A DNA stretch of 64,000 bases from Juglans regia (lineage: Eukaryota; Streptophyta; Magnoliopsida; Fagales; Juglandaceae), in assembly GCF_001411555.2 (NCBI RefSeq), contig NC_049912.1:2993001-3057000 (forward strand). The letters run 5' to 3'. The position numbers were made by a program, and so were the translations under genes. Under the pieces are notes generated by a model that was not told the origin of the DNA, did not search any database, and saw only the letters and a list, made by a program, of their open reading frames with translations. Positions 1 to 9,846 of the stretch are shown piece by piece; the first letter of the stretch is position 1, and every line of letters begins with the position of its first letter.

Positions 1-1400
1 TTAGCCACAAAACGAGATTTTATTCGTTGAAAAGAGCCATCAGCATTTGTTTTGGTGCGAAACACCCACCTGCATCCGAGAACGTTAGCTACGGGTGTGG
101 GAGGTACAAGGGACCAGGTGCAGTTTTTTTGAAGTGCAGCATATTCCTTGGCCATAGCCTCTTTCCATTCCGAAAAGTTTGAAGCTGTTGAATAACTAGA
201 AGGTTCATCTGGGACAGTCAAAGTTGTGGTGAGACAAAATCAAGTGGAGTAGGGAATGGTTCCATCCGTAAATTGCCTGGGTCTAGATGAATTTGTCTGT
301 GCTCATGTAATGATTGGAGACTGAGGTGGCTGTAAAATTATTGGAGAAGAACGAAGAATAGGAGTAAAGGATAGTGGTGAAGTAGTTGGTGTCGGCAAAA
401 CAGAGGATGCGTGAGGACTCAAGGTAGACGATGAAGAAATAGAGTTGTGTGGATTTAAGTTTGGACCGGGCCCAAGGACAGACTGAGAGAATAAAGGCAG
501 ATGCAATGTTTTGGACTGGGTTGGAGGAGATGGATGAATGGGTTGAGATTTTGAAAGTGGAAAGGAAGCCTCTTTAAAACTGACATCCCGAGAGATGTAT
601 AAACGGTTTGTGACTAAGTCAAGGCATTTGTAGCCTTTATGCAAAGCACTGTAACCCAGAAAAAGGCATGAAACGGAACGAAAATTTAATTTATTTGAAA
701 GATATGGTCTGAGATTGGGCCAACATTCACATCCAAATACTTTCAAAAATTTATAATTTGGTTCAGAATTATAAACTAGAGAATGTGGTGTTTGATTTTT
801 TAGAGTGGGTGAGGGGAGAAGATTAATCAAATAAACCACAGTTTCAAAAGCATCGGCCCAATAGGAGAAGGGTAGACCATTTTGTTGGTGCGTGTGAAGA
901 CATGAGAGACGGTGAGTAATGCCTAATTTTTGACAAATTGGAGTTAATGGTTTAAATTCACCTCCACCATCTGTTTGTAAAATTAGAAGTTTAGAATTGA
1001 ACAATCTTTCAAGATACGGCAAAAAAGTATTGAAAATTTGTGTGACATCTGATTTTAATTTGAGTGGGAAGAACCATGTATACCGTGTATAATGATCAGC
1101 AAAAGAAAGATAGTATTTAAAACCAAGTCGTGAAACATAAGGAGTCGGGCCCCGTAAGTCAGCACAAATAAGTTCTAAGGGCCTGGAATATTTGGCCTGA
1201 CTATTACAAAATGACAACTGATGACTTTTAGCAATAGGACATTTAGGGCATTTAAAATTTATAGTGCTGGAAGAAAAAGGCAGGCATCTTGTGTGTAGAA
1301 CACGTGAAACCAGTGCTAGAGAGGGATGCCCCAGCATGCGATGCCATTGCTAGAGAGGGCATTCAATAGACACTACCACATTTCTTGGGCAAAGTATTTG
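1..1400 (-). pseudogene. Ty1/copia pol fragment, runs off window edge
   Basis: Minus-strand copia polyprotein remnant. From about 1349 downward it reads the GAG-pre-integrase motif (WHRMLGHPS), a zinc-like CPKCP, the integrase core with ICADLRGP and LQTDGGGEF, and the downstream FGCECWP...FLGY block. The main frame stops at 303. The reverse transcriptase start follows in other frames (EWKEAMAKEYAAL, then LGCRWVFRTKTNADGS) and leaves the window at base 1. Frame changes and stops, including a TAG just before the WHR motif, show it is dead. In the integrase core the segment after HQQNG is missing and the text jumps to LPFSYW, so the catalytic Glu block is lost. No LTR is visible inside the window. 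Confidence 0.9.
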
Positions 1401-1467
1401 GACTTTCTGAAATATTTTTCAGCGGTTTCATTATTTTAAGCAAGACTTGGTAGGAGTATACTTGTAG

Positions 1468-2830
1468 CAATATATTTAATTGAGGAAGGTACAATACGGA
1501 AAATTGGCAATCGAGAACAAGTTCAGATATGGAAGGATAAGTGGATACCCCAACCCAAATCTTACAAAATTCACAATGTAGTTAGAATGTTGGATGGACA
1601 TGAAAAAGTGCAAGCTCTTATTGATTCAGTTGTTAAATAGTGGAAATTATATTCCCTCATTGAAGAGATTTTTCTCAAGGGATGAAGTTGAAGCTATAAA
1701 GAAAATCCCTATTAGCTTATGCAATAGCACAAACAGATTAATATGAAGAGAGTGCTTATGGAAAATTCTAGATAAGAAGTGCTTATCGTATGCAAAAAGA
1801 AATGCAGAATCGTATTAAAGGGTAGCCTTAAACCAGCAAAAGAAAGAAGGAAGTCTGGTTTAGAATTTGAAAGCTAAACATACCAAATGCAGACAAAGTT
1901 CTCTTATGGAGAGCATGCCTTGAAGCTCTTCCAACAAGTCGGAATCTCTATAAGAAAAAGGTAGTGAAAAATCCAAATTGTCCCCTCTATTTAGAGGAGA
2001 AAGAATCAATAGAACATGCTCTCTAGGGTTGTATTGCAACATAGGATATATGGGGCCAATACTCAAAGCAAATACAGAAAAGCAGGATTAATATCAAGGA
2101 GACCTTCATGAAACTACTCGAATTCATGTGTGACCAGTATACAAATGAATAACTGGAAGAAATAGCAGTAATTGCAAGAAGGTTATGGTAGAAAAGAAAT
2201 AGTTTTGTCTTCAAAGCAGATTTTATTCATCCAAACATTGTGGTGCAACAATCAAAATCATATTTGGTGGAATTAAATGGCATTCAACTTAGAAAATTTA
2301 GCAAATCAAGTTCAAGAAGAGATCAACAAAGATGGGAAGCTCCTCCTAAGGATACCATCAATATTAACTGGGACACATCAGTTGACAGAATCTATTGCAA
2401 AATTGGTATTGGACTAATTGTGCGTGACTGGAAGGGAAGAGTCATGTTGGCCATAATGAGGATGAATCGAAATTGTTTTCTTGAACCCTTTTTAGTAGAA
2501 GCTGTTGGTGCTCTCCAAGCAACAATTTTTGGTGTTGAATTGGGATTAAGGAAAATCATGCTAAAGGGAGATGCTCTTCAAGTGATCCAAGTCATTACAA
2601 ACTCATGATCACTCTTTGGACTAGTACATGAATGATTATCAATGATGTAAAACAAAAACTTCTTAGTTTTGATCTTTGGTGCATTCATCATGTTAGAAGA
2701 GAGGCAAATGAAGTAGCTCATGATACCTTAACAAAAAAATGCATTACATATATGTGATGAGATTGTTGATAAGGAGGGTAGTCCCTCATGTATGCATTCC
2801 TCGTTATAGAGAAGGTTATTAATAAATAGT
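1468..2830 (+). pseudogene. LINE (non-LTR retrotransposon) ORF2 C-terminal relic
   Basis: Broken plus-strand coding remnant of the distal part of a plant LINE ORF2. It shows IRKIGNREQVQIWKDKWIP (the usual RVGNG..I.IW.D.WLP block), then a zf-RVT-like piece (ADKVLLWRACLEALPT, followed by NCPLYLEEKESIEHAL) and an RNase H-like tail (ININWDTSVDR, GIGLIVRDWKGRVM, VRREANEVAHD). The longest open piece is 2240-2608. Several in-frame stops and frame changes interrupt it. No poly(A) tail or target-site duplication was recognised. Confidence 0.8.
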
Positions 2831-2839
2831 ATTTGGAAG

Positions 2840-3215
2840 GGCTTTAACCCTTTTCCTTCCTCTCAGCCTATTAGGCCATGTCATTGGGCTCGGACAATAG
2901 CCTAGCCTCATAAGTCTTGAATTTAGGCTTATCGACCAACATAAATGATAGCTATTCCAGAAATCTCGATAGAGAGGTTATCAGTTTGTTATCTTTAGCA
3001 GGTGAAACTTGTATATCTCGTAACTTGAATTTTAAATGAATGATCAAGCGGTTATCACATCAAACAGAAGATATCAGGAACTCTATTTATATTGCTCATA
3101 TATGACCACTAAGGTATCTTTTTACACACTAAGGAAATTTCTATTGATATACTAACTTAGACATCGGAAGCGTTCTCACAAACTCCAAGACCACTCTCTT
3201 TAGTTGTAAGTAATT
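2840..3215. repeat. Possible LTR-derived fragment
   Basis: Non-coding stretch between the LINE relic and the next gene. The text around 3150-3215 (actaacttagacatcggaag followed by an actccaag...ttagttg segment) resembles the transcribed end of plant Gypsy LTRs as I remember them. No paired LTR, primer-binding site or duplication was found, so this is tentative. Confidence 0.3.
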
Positions 3216-3380
3216 GAGTGAGAGGTGATGTGAAACACGTCCATAATAGTAGCGATTTCAAAAACTTTCAAAAGTGTAGTGGTGTATGGCTTTGTTTTTT
3301 TGAAATACTCATGTGTAAGTATTTAATTTTGTCTTCTTCCCTTCAGGATACCCATGTAATCCCAATGACTCCGTCTATCT

Positions 3381-3390
3381 CTATAAAAGG
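3381..3390 (+). promoter_or_regulatory. TATA box of the DUF4408 gene
   Basis: CTATAAAAGG lies 305 bp upstream of the ATG at 3695 in pyrimidine-rich DNA. It is the best TATA match upstream of that gene. A start site near 3415 would give a leader of about 280 nt. Confidence 0.5.
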
Positions 3391-3694
3391 GAGCAAAGCT
3401 CTGTGATCGGTCCATTTCACGCAAAATAAAGGGAGTTCAGTTCTCCAAAGCGTTAGAATTTTTGTTGTTAAAAACTGGCCAGCCGCCAGAGTCCACAGCC
3501 CAGACACCGACTCCTCACTGTCAATTGCTATCCCGCCCTTCAATCGAGCTCTGTCTCCATGCTCTCTAACTCTACCTTACTGTCCCGACCTTTTTTTTCC
3601 TTTCAACTTTCTCGGAAAATCATTTCCAATGCCCTAGAACTCTTTCAACTTCCGCCCTCCCTTCGCTCCTCTTTCTAATTTGTGTGCATGTGTG

Positions 3695-4480
3695 ATGGAT
3701 TTCTTCGATTTTGACAACCACTTGGCCGAGCAAGCGTCCTGTCAAACTTACCCCTCCAATCAAGAAGCTAGCGCCATGTTTCGCATCGCTAAGCTCTTCC
3801 GCTACGTGGAGCTTTTTCTGGCTCTGGTTTTCGTCTCATGGAGCTTCCCTCGGGTCCCTCTCGCCGTCAAAATCTCCGGTGAGTACTTCTGGAAGCTCTC
3901 GGGCTTCGTCGCCAGCCCTCTCTTCGTTTTCATGCTATGCAATGTCATCATCGTCATTCTTATCACCAAGTCCGGCCGGTTCCCCGGCCATAACCAGACC
4001 GGCGACAATGCAGATACCGAACTCTACGAAAAATTCATCAAAAACAGCGATGACTCTACGAAGCCGGAGTCCGAAACCGATCCCCCGGCTCACGCGCCGG
4101 AGGTAATCGAGTTCCATGACAAGCAGATTATCTGTGAGGTGAACAGAACTGCTAGTGAAGATGACTCTCAAACGTACTCTGAAACGGGCACGGATCTAAT
4201 GCATCCGAAAGCGTGCCGGAGGACTCAGTCGGAGAAGCTCAATGGAGAGGATTCGGAGAAGTATATAGGAAAGCTCCGGCGAACGGAGACGGAGAAGTGC
4301 CTGACAGACGTGAACTCCGAAGAGAATAGGCCGGAGAACCCATGCCCGGAGGATGAGATGAGCAACGAGGACTTCCAGCGCACCATAGAGGCCTTTATTG
4401 CTAAGCAGTGGAAGTTCCGTCGCCAAGAGTCACTTCCCATCGTTGTCCACAACCAGATCGGCGTCCCCGTAGGCAATTAG
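3695..4480 (+). CDS. DUF4408/DUF761-type membrane protein, single exon
   Basis: Uninterrupted 261-residue protein. The open frame extends a few codons further upstream, but only through a TTG; the first ATG is at 3695 (MDFFDFDNHLAEQ). Residues about 30-62 (RIAKLFRYVELFLALVFVSW, then a SFPRVPLAVKISGEYF segment) fit the DUF4408 N-terminal domain with one hydrophobic segment. A second hydrophobic segment follows near residues 72-90 (FVASPLFVFMLCNVIIVILI). The middle is charged and low in complexity. The end (MSNEDFQRTIEAFIAKQWKF then RRQES, about 222-247) resembles the short DUF761 motif found at the C-terminus of this family. The biochemical function of the family is not established. A TATA box lies at 3381. 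The codons are G/C-rich compared with the flanks, as expected of a real gene. Confidence 0.87.
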   Translation: MDFFDFDNHLAEQASCQTYPSNQEASAMFRIAKLFRYVELFLALVFVSWSFPRVPLAVKISGEYFWKLSGFVASPLFVFMLCNVIIVILITKSGRFPGHNQTGDNADTELYEKFIKNSDDSTKPESETDPPAHAPEVIEFHDKQIICEVNRTASEDDSQTYSETGTDLMHPKACRRTQSEKLNGEDSEKYIGKLRRTETEKCLTDVNSEENRPENPCPEDEMSNEDFQRTIEAFIAKQWKFRRQESLPIVVHNQIGVPVGN

Positions 4481-4653
4481 CGGACAAGTTTTAATAGATC
4501 TACAAAATCTATAAAGATAATGCTTTACGGTTTTATAAAAAATTTAGGTGCAAAGTTAATTTCCTGCCGCGGATTTTTCTTGTACGGTAATTTCTGGTCG
4601 GAAAATGGTGTTCATGCACACGAATTTTGACATCTCCGATCATGAACACAGTT

Positions 4654-4978
4654 GGCCCCGTTTGGTTGTTGAGTATATGTAGATAAACTCACTTCAGTTT
4701 AATATTAATTAGTTGAGCTTAACTTCTAAACTCAATTTTAAAATTACTAAAATCGTATCAATTCAAAATCTTTTTACACATAAAATTCATGATATTTTTT
4801 AATTCAATATCTTTTTATATGTAGGATTTATAACTTTTTTTAAATTTTTATAAATATATCTAAATTCATTTTAATATTTAAATACATCTAAATTTATTTT
4901 AAATGTACCTCATAAAATTTATTTTATCATCTCGACTCATTATTGACTCAATTCATCTTAAACTCAATATTCAAACCC
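4654..4978. repeat. MITE-like element with GTTTGG...TTGAGT ends
   Basis: Begins GGCCCCGTTTGGTTGTTGAG and ends AACTCAATATTCAAACCC; read on the other strand the right end starts GGGTTTGAATATTGAGTT. The ends are imperfect inverted repeats enclosing AT-rich non-coding DNA. No clear target duplication was identified. Confidence 0.5.
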
Positions 4979-6684
4979 TTAATTTATATTTGAGTTATGT
5001 TTTTGCTCAAGCAATGCTATTCTCTAGTGGAGATTGGTACCCATCATCACAGAATTATGGGAGAATTATTTTAAAATTGTACTCTTCTTTCAGTCCCATT
5101 CCCCTAAATTTCGCTTATTTTGAGTGATGCTGGATATTAAAATATTTAAAGTGTGCAAATTTTACGTGTTCTACATTTATTTATATTTTTAAATATATAT
5201 TATACGTTTATTCATTATTTTTTAAAGAGAGTACGGACTCGAAAATAATATAAATTATTTTATCCTTGATTTATTATTTTTAATATTTTAATTATCTCAT
5301 ATTTTATTCTTCTATTTGGGTGGATTAGTAATGATTAACTCCACAATAAATGACTGTATATTGGTCTGGTTGCATTCTTTATATATACCTTATGGGATTC
5401 AAATAATAATACTCCTTTAGCTTTCCTTAATGCTGATCTCCCAAGTGACATGCCATGCACTTTGTCTTCTTTTCCTAATTAATTTCTTTTATGTCGGTTT
5501 TTTTATGTTTTTTTTCCTCAGTTGTCATTTATTTATTGTTTTATTTGTACCAAACAAGAGATTAGAGCCAATTAATTTATTCTTCTTAGATTGTTTGAAT
5601 TGGAAGATCAGGGGAAGATGTTTGAGCATGTTTGTAATGGAGTGCTTAGTGGTGGATGCCAACAGACTATGCCTTTCTGTGAAGGCCAGAATGTACATTA
5701 TATAAGGTATAGTCTATACATAATTAATCTGCCAAAAGTGAGACCTTCCTGCCTAATTTTTCTATTTGAGTAATTAATGAGAGGCCTTTCTCTTCATTGA
5801 TTATTTGTTTTATTTCTTTCAAGCTATTTATTTAAAAAATATAGAGAATTTGTACTCATATTTGTTTATAAATAAATAAATAAATAATTATTATATGCTA
5901 TATCATTGTCTCTCTATTACCCTGTCTAACTGTGTTGATGTGTCATTAATCATTATCCATCAACTTTTCAATTTGTTACTACATAATGATTGATGGACAA
6001 TGTTGCATAAGCATTACTCTCTCTCTCTCTCTCTCTATAATTTTGGGGTCAAATCAAATCTTTATAATTGGAAATTGAAAATCATTGGATTTTGATGCAT
6101 GAACTCAAATTTAGAGGAGGGAGTATTGTGAAATCAGCACATGTACATTAAATTATTTATATCTTGAGCAGCATAAGCTTGTGTACGTGGAAGATCCTGG
6201 CCGCATGTTTATAGGACTGGATCAGCATGTTTCTTCACATGCATGGTTCTTTAATTAGGAATCGGAACCCTTTGATTTACAGCTTAGAATTAGAATAAAT
6301 TGACAAGAGATCATTAAAGGTGCCTGAGAATTTGAAGAAGACAAGATCGACTGTGGAAGTTGGAATGATCATATATAGCTGCCAATGGAAGTTGGAATGA
6401 GAACCTCTCTTGACAAGGACTTGAGCATCTTATTCCTATGATCCTCCTTCAACTCCTAATTAATTTTAATATGCCTGTTTTATTTCTAAGGTCCCACTGG
6501 GGACATTGATGAACTCTCTCTCTCTCTCTCTCTCTCTCATTCTCTACATACATATATGCATATATGTCAACTCCTTCTATGAGCTGCAGATTGATAAAAC
6601 AAATTGCATGTCTTATTATATGTGCATGGCAGGACCAAGAAACTTATATATGCAAGAACTTTAAAAACTTGATCCACCAGCATG

Positions 6685-6688
<4 letters not shown>

Positions 6689-6724
<36 letters not shown>
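6689..6724. repeat. (TA)n microsatellite
   Basis: Pure TA dinucleotide run of about 36 bp in non-coding DNA. Confidence 0.95.
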
Positions 6725-6727
<3 letters not shown>

Positions 6728-7065
6728 TGATACAGTAGTATATATGTGGTTCTCCCTGTTTCAGCTTTTCAGAACAATAAAGGCCCCCAAAGTGGGGCAT
6801 CTTTTTCCTTTTTAAGTTCGTTTGGATGGCAGAGATTTTGGGATGAAAAAATCACATGATAAAATAAAAGTAATGTTATATAATATTTATTGTATAATTG
6901 TTTTGAAAAAAAAGTAAGATTTATTATTAATTTTTTTTTATATAAATCTTGTATTTATTATTTTTTTCTAAGTACTTGTATAGTATTTGAATACTCGCAA
7001 TTAGAATAATGATTTTTTTAAAATGAATCGTGATAATTTAAATGATCTGTCATATTTTTTTTTTT

Positions 7066-7196
7066 AGTAATGATAAATACACAATATTTTTTACCACACA
7101 TATTATAAAATAAAGGTATTTTATAAAATAATATTAATTTTATAATATATTTTTTTTTAAATATTATTATATAAAATGTTGTATATCTATCATTTT
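7066..7196. repeat. Short foldback MITE
   Basis: The left arm AATGATAAATACACAATATT and the reverse complement of the right arm, AATGATAGATATACAACATT, match over about 20 bp with few mismatches. The interior is AT-rich, non-coding and about 90 bp long. This is a non-autonomous terminal-inverted-repeat structure; the superfamily was not determined. Confidence 0.6.
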
Positions 7197-7585
7197 TTTT
7201 TCCAATGGATAGGACCACCCTCTCCTCCGATCATTTCAAAAAATCACAGAGACAAAATAGAACTAAATTGTGTTCCCAATCTCAAAATATTTTATCAGAA
7301 TTTGTGTCAGATGTGACCACTTTCAGGGTGGACCTATTTTCTGGAAACATTAAATAAATTAGAAGAAACTTTATGCTGGAATAAGAGCCATGCATATAGA
7401 AATATATATTATATTTCACAAAAATATTTAGAAAATAGAAATGGCAAACAAGATATCTCTACTTAATTTCAAGTTGTGATCACGTGGGCATTTAAGACTG
7501 AAAAACGAGGAGCATTATAATATGAACAGAGGGCTGATAACTTGTTATATTGCAAATTAATAGTTCACTTATAAGCACAGAATGC

Positions 7586-7728
7586 GCGCTACCAAAAAAA
7601 AAAAAAAGTATTTATTATTAGTTAAGAGTGACTATTTATGATGAGAATATATTCATTTTGATAATAAATAGTCATTTTAATAAAAAATAATTGATTACGA
7701 ATAAACAATTTTCTTGTAGTAACGCGCG
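7586..7728. mobile_element. CACTA-like short element, copy 1
   Basis: The right end reads ACAATTTTCTTGTAGTA, i.e. TACTACAAGAAAATTGT on the other strand, close to the CACTACAAGAAAA ends of plant CACTA elements. The inner segment with AATAGTCATTTT and AAAAAATAATT recurs in the copy at 8886-9019. It has no coding capacity. Confidence 0.5.
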
Positions 7729-8626
7729 GCATTGATCTTTTTCAAGTAGGTTAATTTGGTGTCGTTTTCCAATTAGAATATATAATTAAGGAGATAATGC
7801 TGATGATCATGTTGTTATCCTAAACTTTGATTGAAAAGGATTAATATGGTATGGTATTTTGGGGTTGGGGCTTAGTTCTTCTCTGTATCCTAAAATACTT
7901 ATCAATTATTTAACATTGACAATATATGTGGTCTGAGAAGTTCTATCCAAAAATATTTTCTAAAAAATAAGAAAAAAATCAACTAAAACTTTAGTTGCAA
8001 CATTACAAGTACGATGTGCCTTACATCCAGATATACAAGACTTGTTTCCACAATTTCTAATTTATGTCGAGTATTGAAGATCATTACTAGAAAGGCCTAG
8101 GTTTAATATCTAGTTGACAAATTGATTCGACTCGTCTTGACACTTCCAATTTTAACGACAACTACTGAGCTAACTTTCTCGATTATGAACATTGTTAAAA
8201 TAAGGTTTCGAAACAAATTAAATGAAGGATGCATGACTTTCTTAGAGATTATTTAGTAGTCTATATATATTGCGAAGGAAATTTCTGAAAAATTTAGCAC
8301 GGATGCCATAATTGATTAACTTTATTTAATGAAAGAGTGACGAGTTCAATTAGCATAATTGATTATATTTTACTTTTTTTATGATTCAAATTTGTACTTA
8401 GACAACATTCAAATTTTTTATTATTATTATATATATATATATGGAGTTACGTCATTTTTTATACAATTTTTTACATGTGCCTTGGCTCCCTAAATTAGAT
8501 TTCTAGCTTCGTCCCTACATACAAGCAATATGTATAACAGCTAATTACTTGGATTGAGATCTTTTATAATTTTTAATCTAAATTGACATAGTGACTTTGT
8601 AGTTGTAGCCTCCATGTACATAATTA

Positions 8627-8826
8627 ATGCCCCGTTTGGATACAAAAAGTATTTTATTTCATCTAACTCTTCTCATCATTATAACTTTATATCCAATTTT
8701 CACACAAAATATAATAAAAATATAAAATTTTCAAATTCTAAAATAATAATAACATTAAAAAATAATATTCAAATAATATTTTATTCAACTTTCAACTTTC
8801 ATCTCAACTCACTTTCCAAACGGCAT
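8627..8826. repeat. AT-rich CGTTTGGAT-type MITE, best copy
   Basis: A 200-bp element with terminal inverted repeats (left ATGCCCCGTTTGGA, right TCCAAACGGCAT) and a diagnostic interior: TCTCATCATTATAACTTT, CACACAAAATATAATAAA, TTATTCAACTTTCAACTTTC, ATCTCAACTC. The same block in either orientation recurs at least seven more times in the window (21236, 32905, 40853, 41101, 41582, 59488, 63371, with a truncated copy at 42649). Confidence 0.75.
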
Positions 8827-8885
8827 CTAAATGTTGACCATAGGTGTATTGTGGATTCCTATATGAAATACAGTATTGAGGCCAA

Positions 8886-9019
8886 TACTACAAAAAAATA
8901 AGCATTTATGACAAGTTATTTGCAACGAAAATGACAATTTATGACAGTAGACTTATTTTGACAAAAAATAGTCATTTTCATAAAAAATAATTTGTACCAA
9001 ATAAACAATTTTCTTTAAT
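8886..9019. mobile_element. CACTA-like short element, copy 2
   Basis: Starts TACTACAAAAAAATAAGC and ends AAATAAACAATTTTCTTT. It shares AATAGTCATTTT, CATAAAAAATAATT and AATAAACAATTTTCTT with the copy 1.2 kb upstream. Non-coding. Confidence 0.5.
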
Positions 9020-9722
9020 TAGTTGTCTATATAATCTTTCCAACATCAAATACACCGATGATACTCTTACGTACATAACCTCTGTGGGAAGCCAAAACCT
9101 AATTTTATTTTTATTTTGGTTTTGTGTTTGCCTCTATAATGAAATTAGACACATTTACTGGGAAAGAGTAAAATTAGAAATTAGAGCCATGCTACATACA
9201 AATTATATGCAGGACGTTTGCAATATGCCCTATATATATAAAGATGTCCGTGTGTTTTTCATTTTTGTAGAAATTATCCCACGATCTCATGATCATAATA
9301 TAACATGAGTGTTTGATAATCTTTATGCAGTTTGTATAATTTTCTTTATATAATATTAAGATCAGCAGTGCTGTACTGCAATGGTCCCGATCGAAAGAGC
9401 GAATTTTGTTTTTCATTCATTTTTCTTACACACTTAAACATTTAATAAAAAATTCACAACATCATTAAAAAATACTACTTCTTTAATTACTAAGTAAAAA
9501 TAAATAAATAAAAAAATTATCGGGACCCAACTGTCGGTGAGAGTAGCAATTTTATAATATTAATGATTGATCTTTGAAAAACTAAGCATTATCACATTAA
9601 TTAGCAGAATAAGATATTAGTGATGATCAGATAGTAGTATTACTAGTGTAGTTTCTACCAATAATATTTTCCTTTATGAATTGAACGTACTAGAGCCCAA
9701 AGATACACAATATATTTGCTGC

Positions 9723-9757
9723 AATATTAATATTAATATTAATATTAATATTAATAT
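9723..9757. repeat. (AATATT)n hexanucleotide repeat
   Basis: About six perfect tandem AATATT units, roughly 90 bp downstream of the methyltransferase stop codon. Confidence 0.9.
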
Positions 9758-9846
9758 GATCATCCCCAGTCCATGCAGTTCCTAATAATTCCAATATTAA
9801 TGATCATGATATGACGTTCGTGCATGCATGCATGGCTTAATTCGGT

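Larger units (their letters stand above)
4481..9846. other. Intergenic region, AT-rich with MITEs and microsatellites
   Basis: No gene could be supported. The short open frames here lack domains or lie over simple repeats. It holds inverted-repeat elements (4654-4978, 7066-7196, 8627-8826), two copies of a CACTA-like short element (7586-7728, 8886-9019), CT tracts (about 6014-6037 and 6513-6538) and a TA tract (6689-6724). Confidence 0.7.

Noticed and set aside
5430..5773. Overlapping short frames near 5.5 kb (MFEHVCNGVLSGGCQQ...)
   Set aside because: Short, overlapping each other, no domain and no splice partner found; treated as chance.
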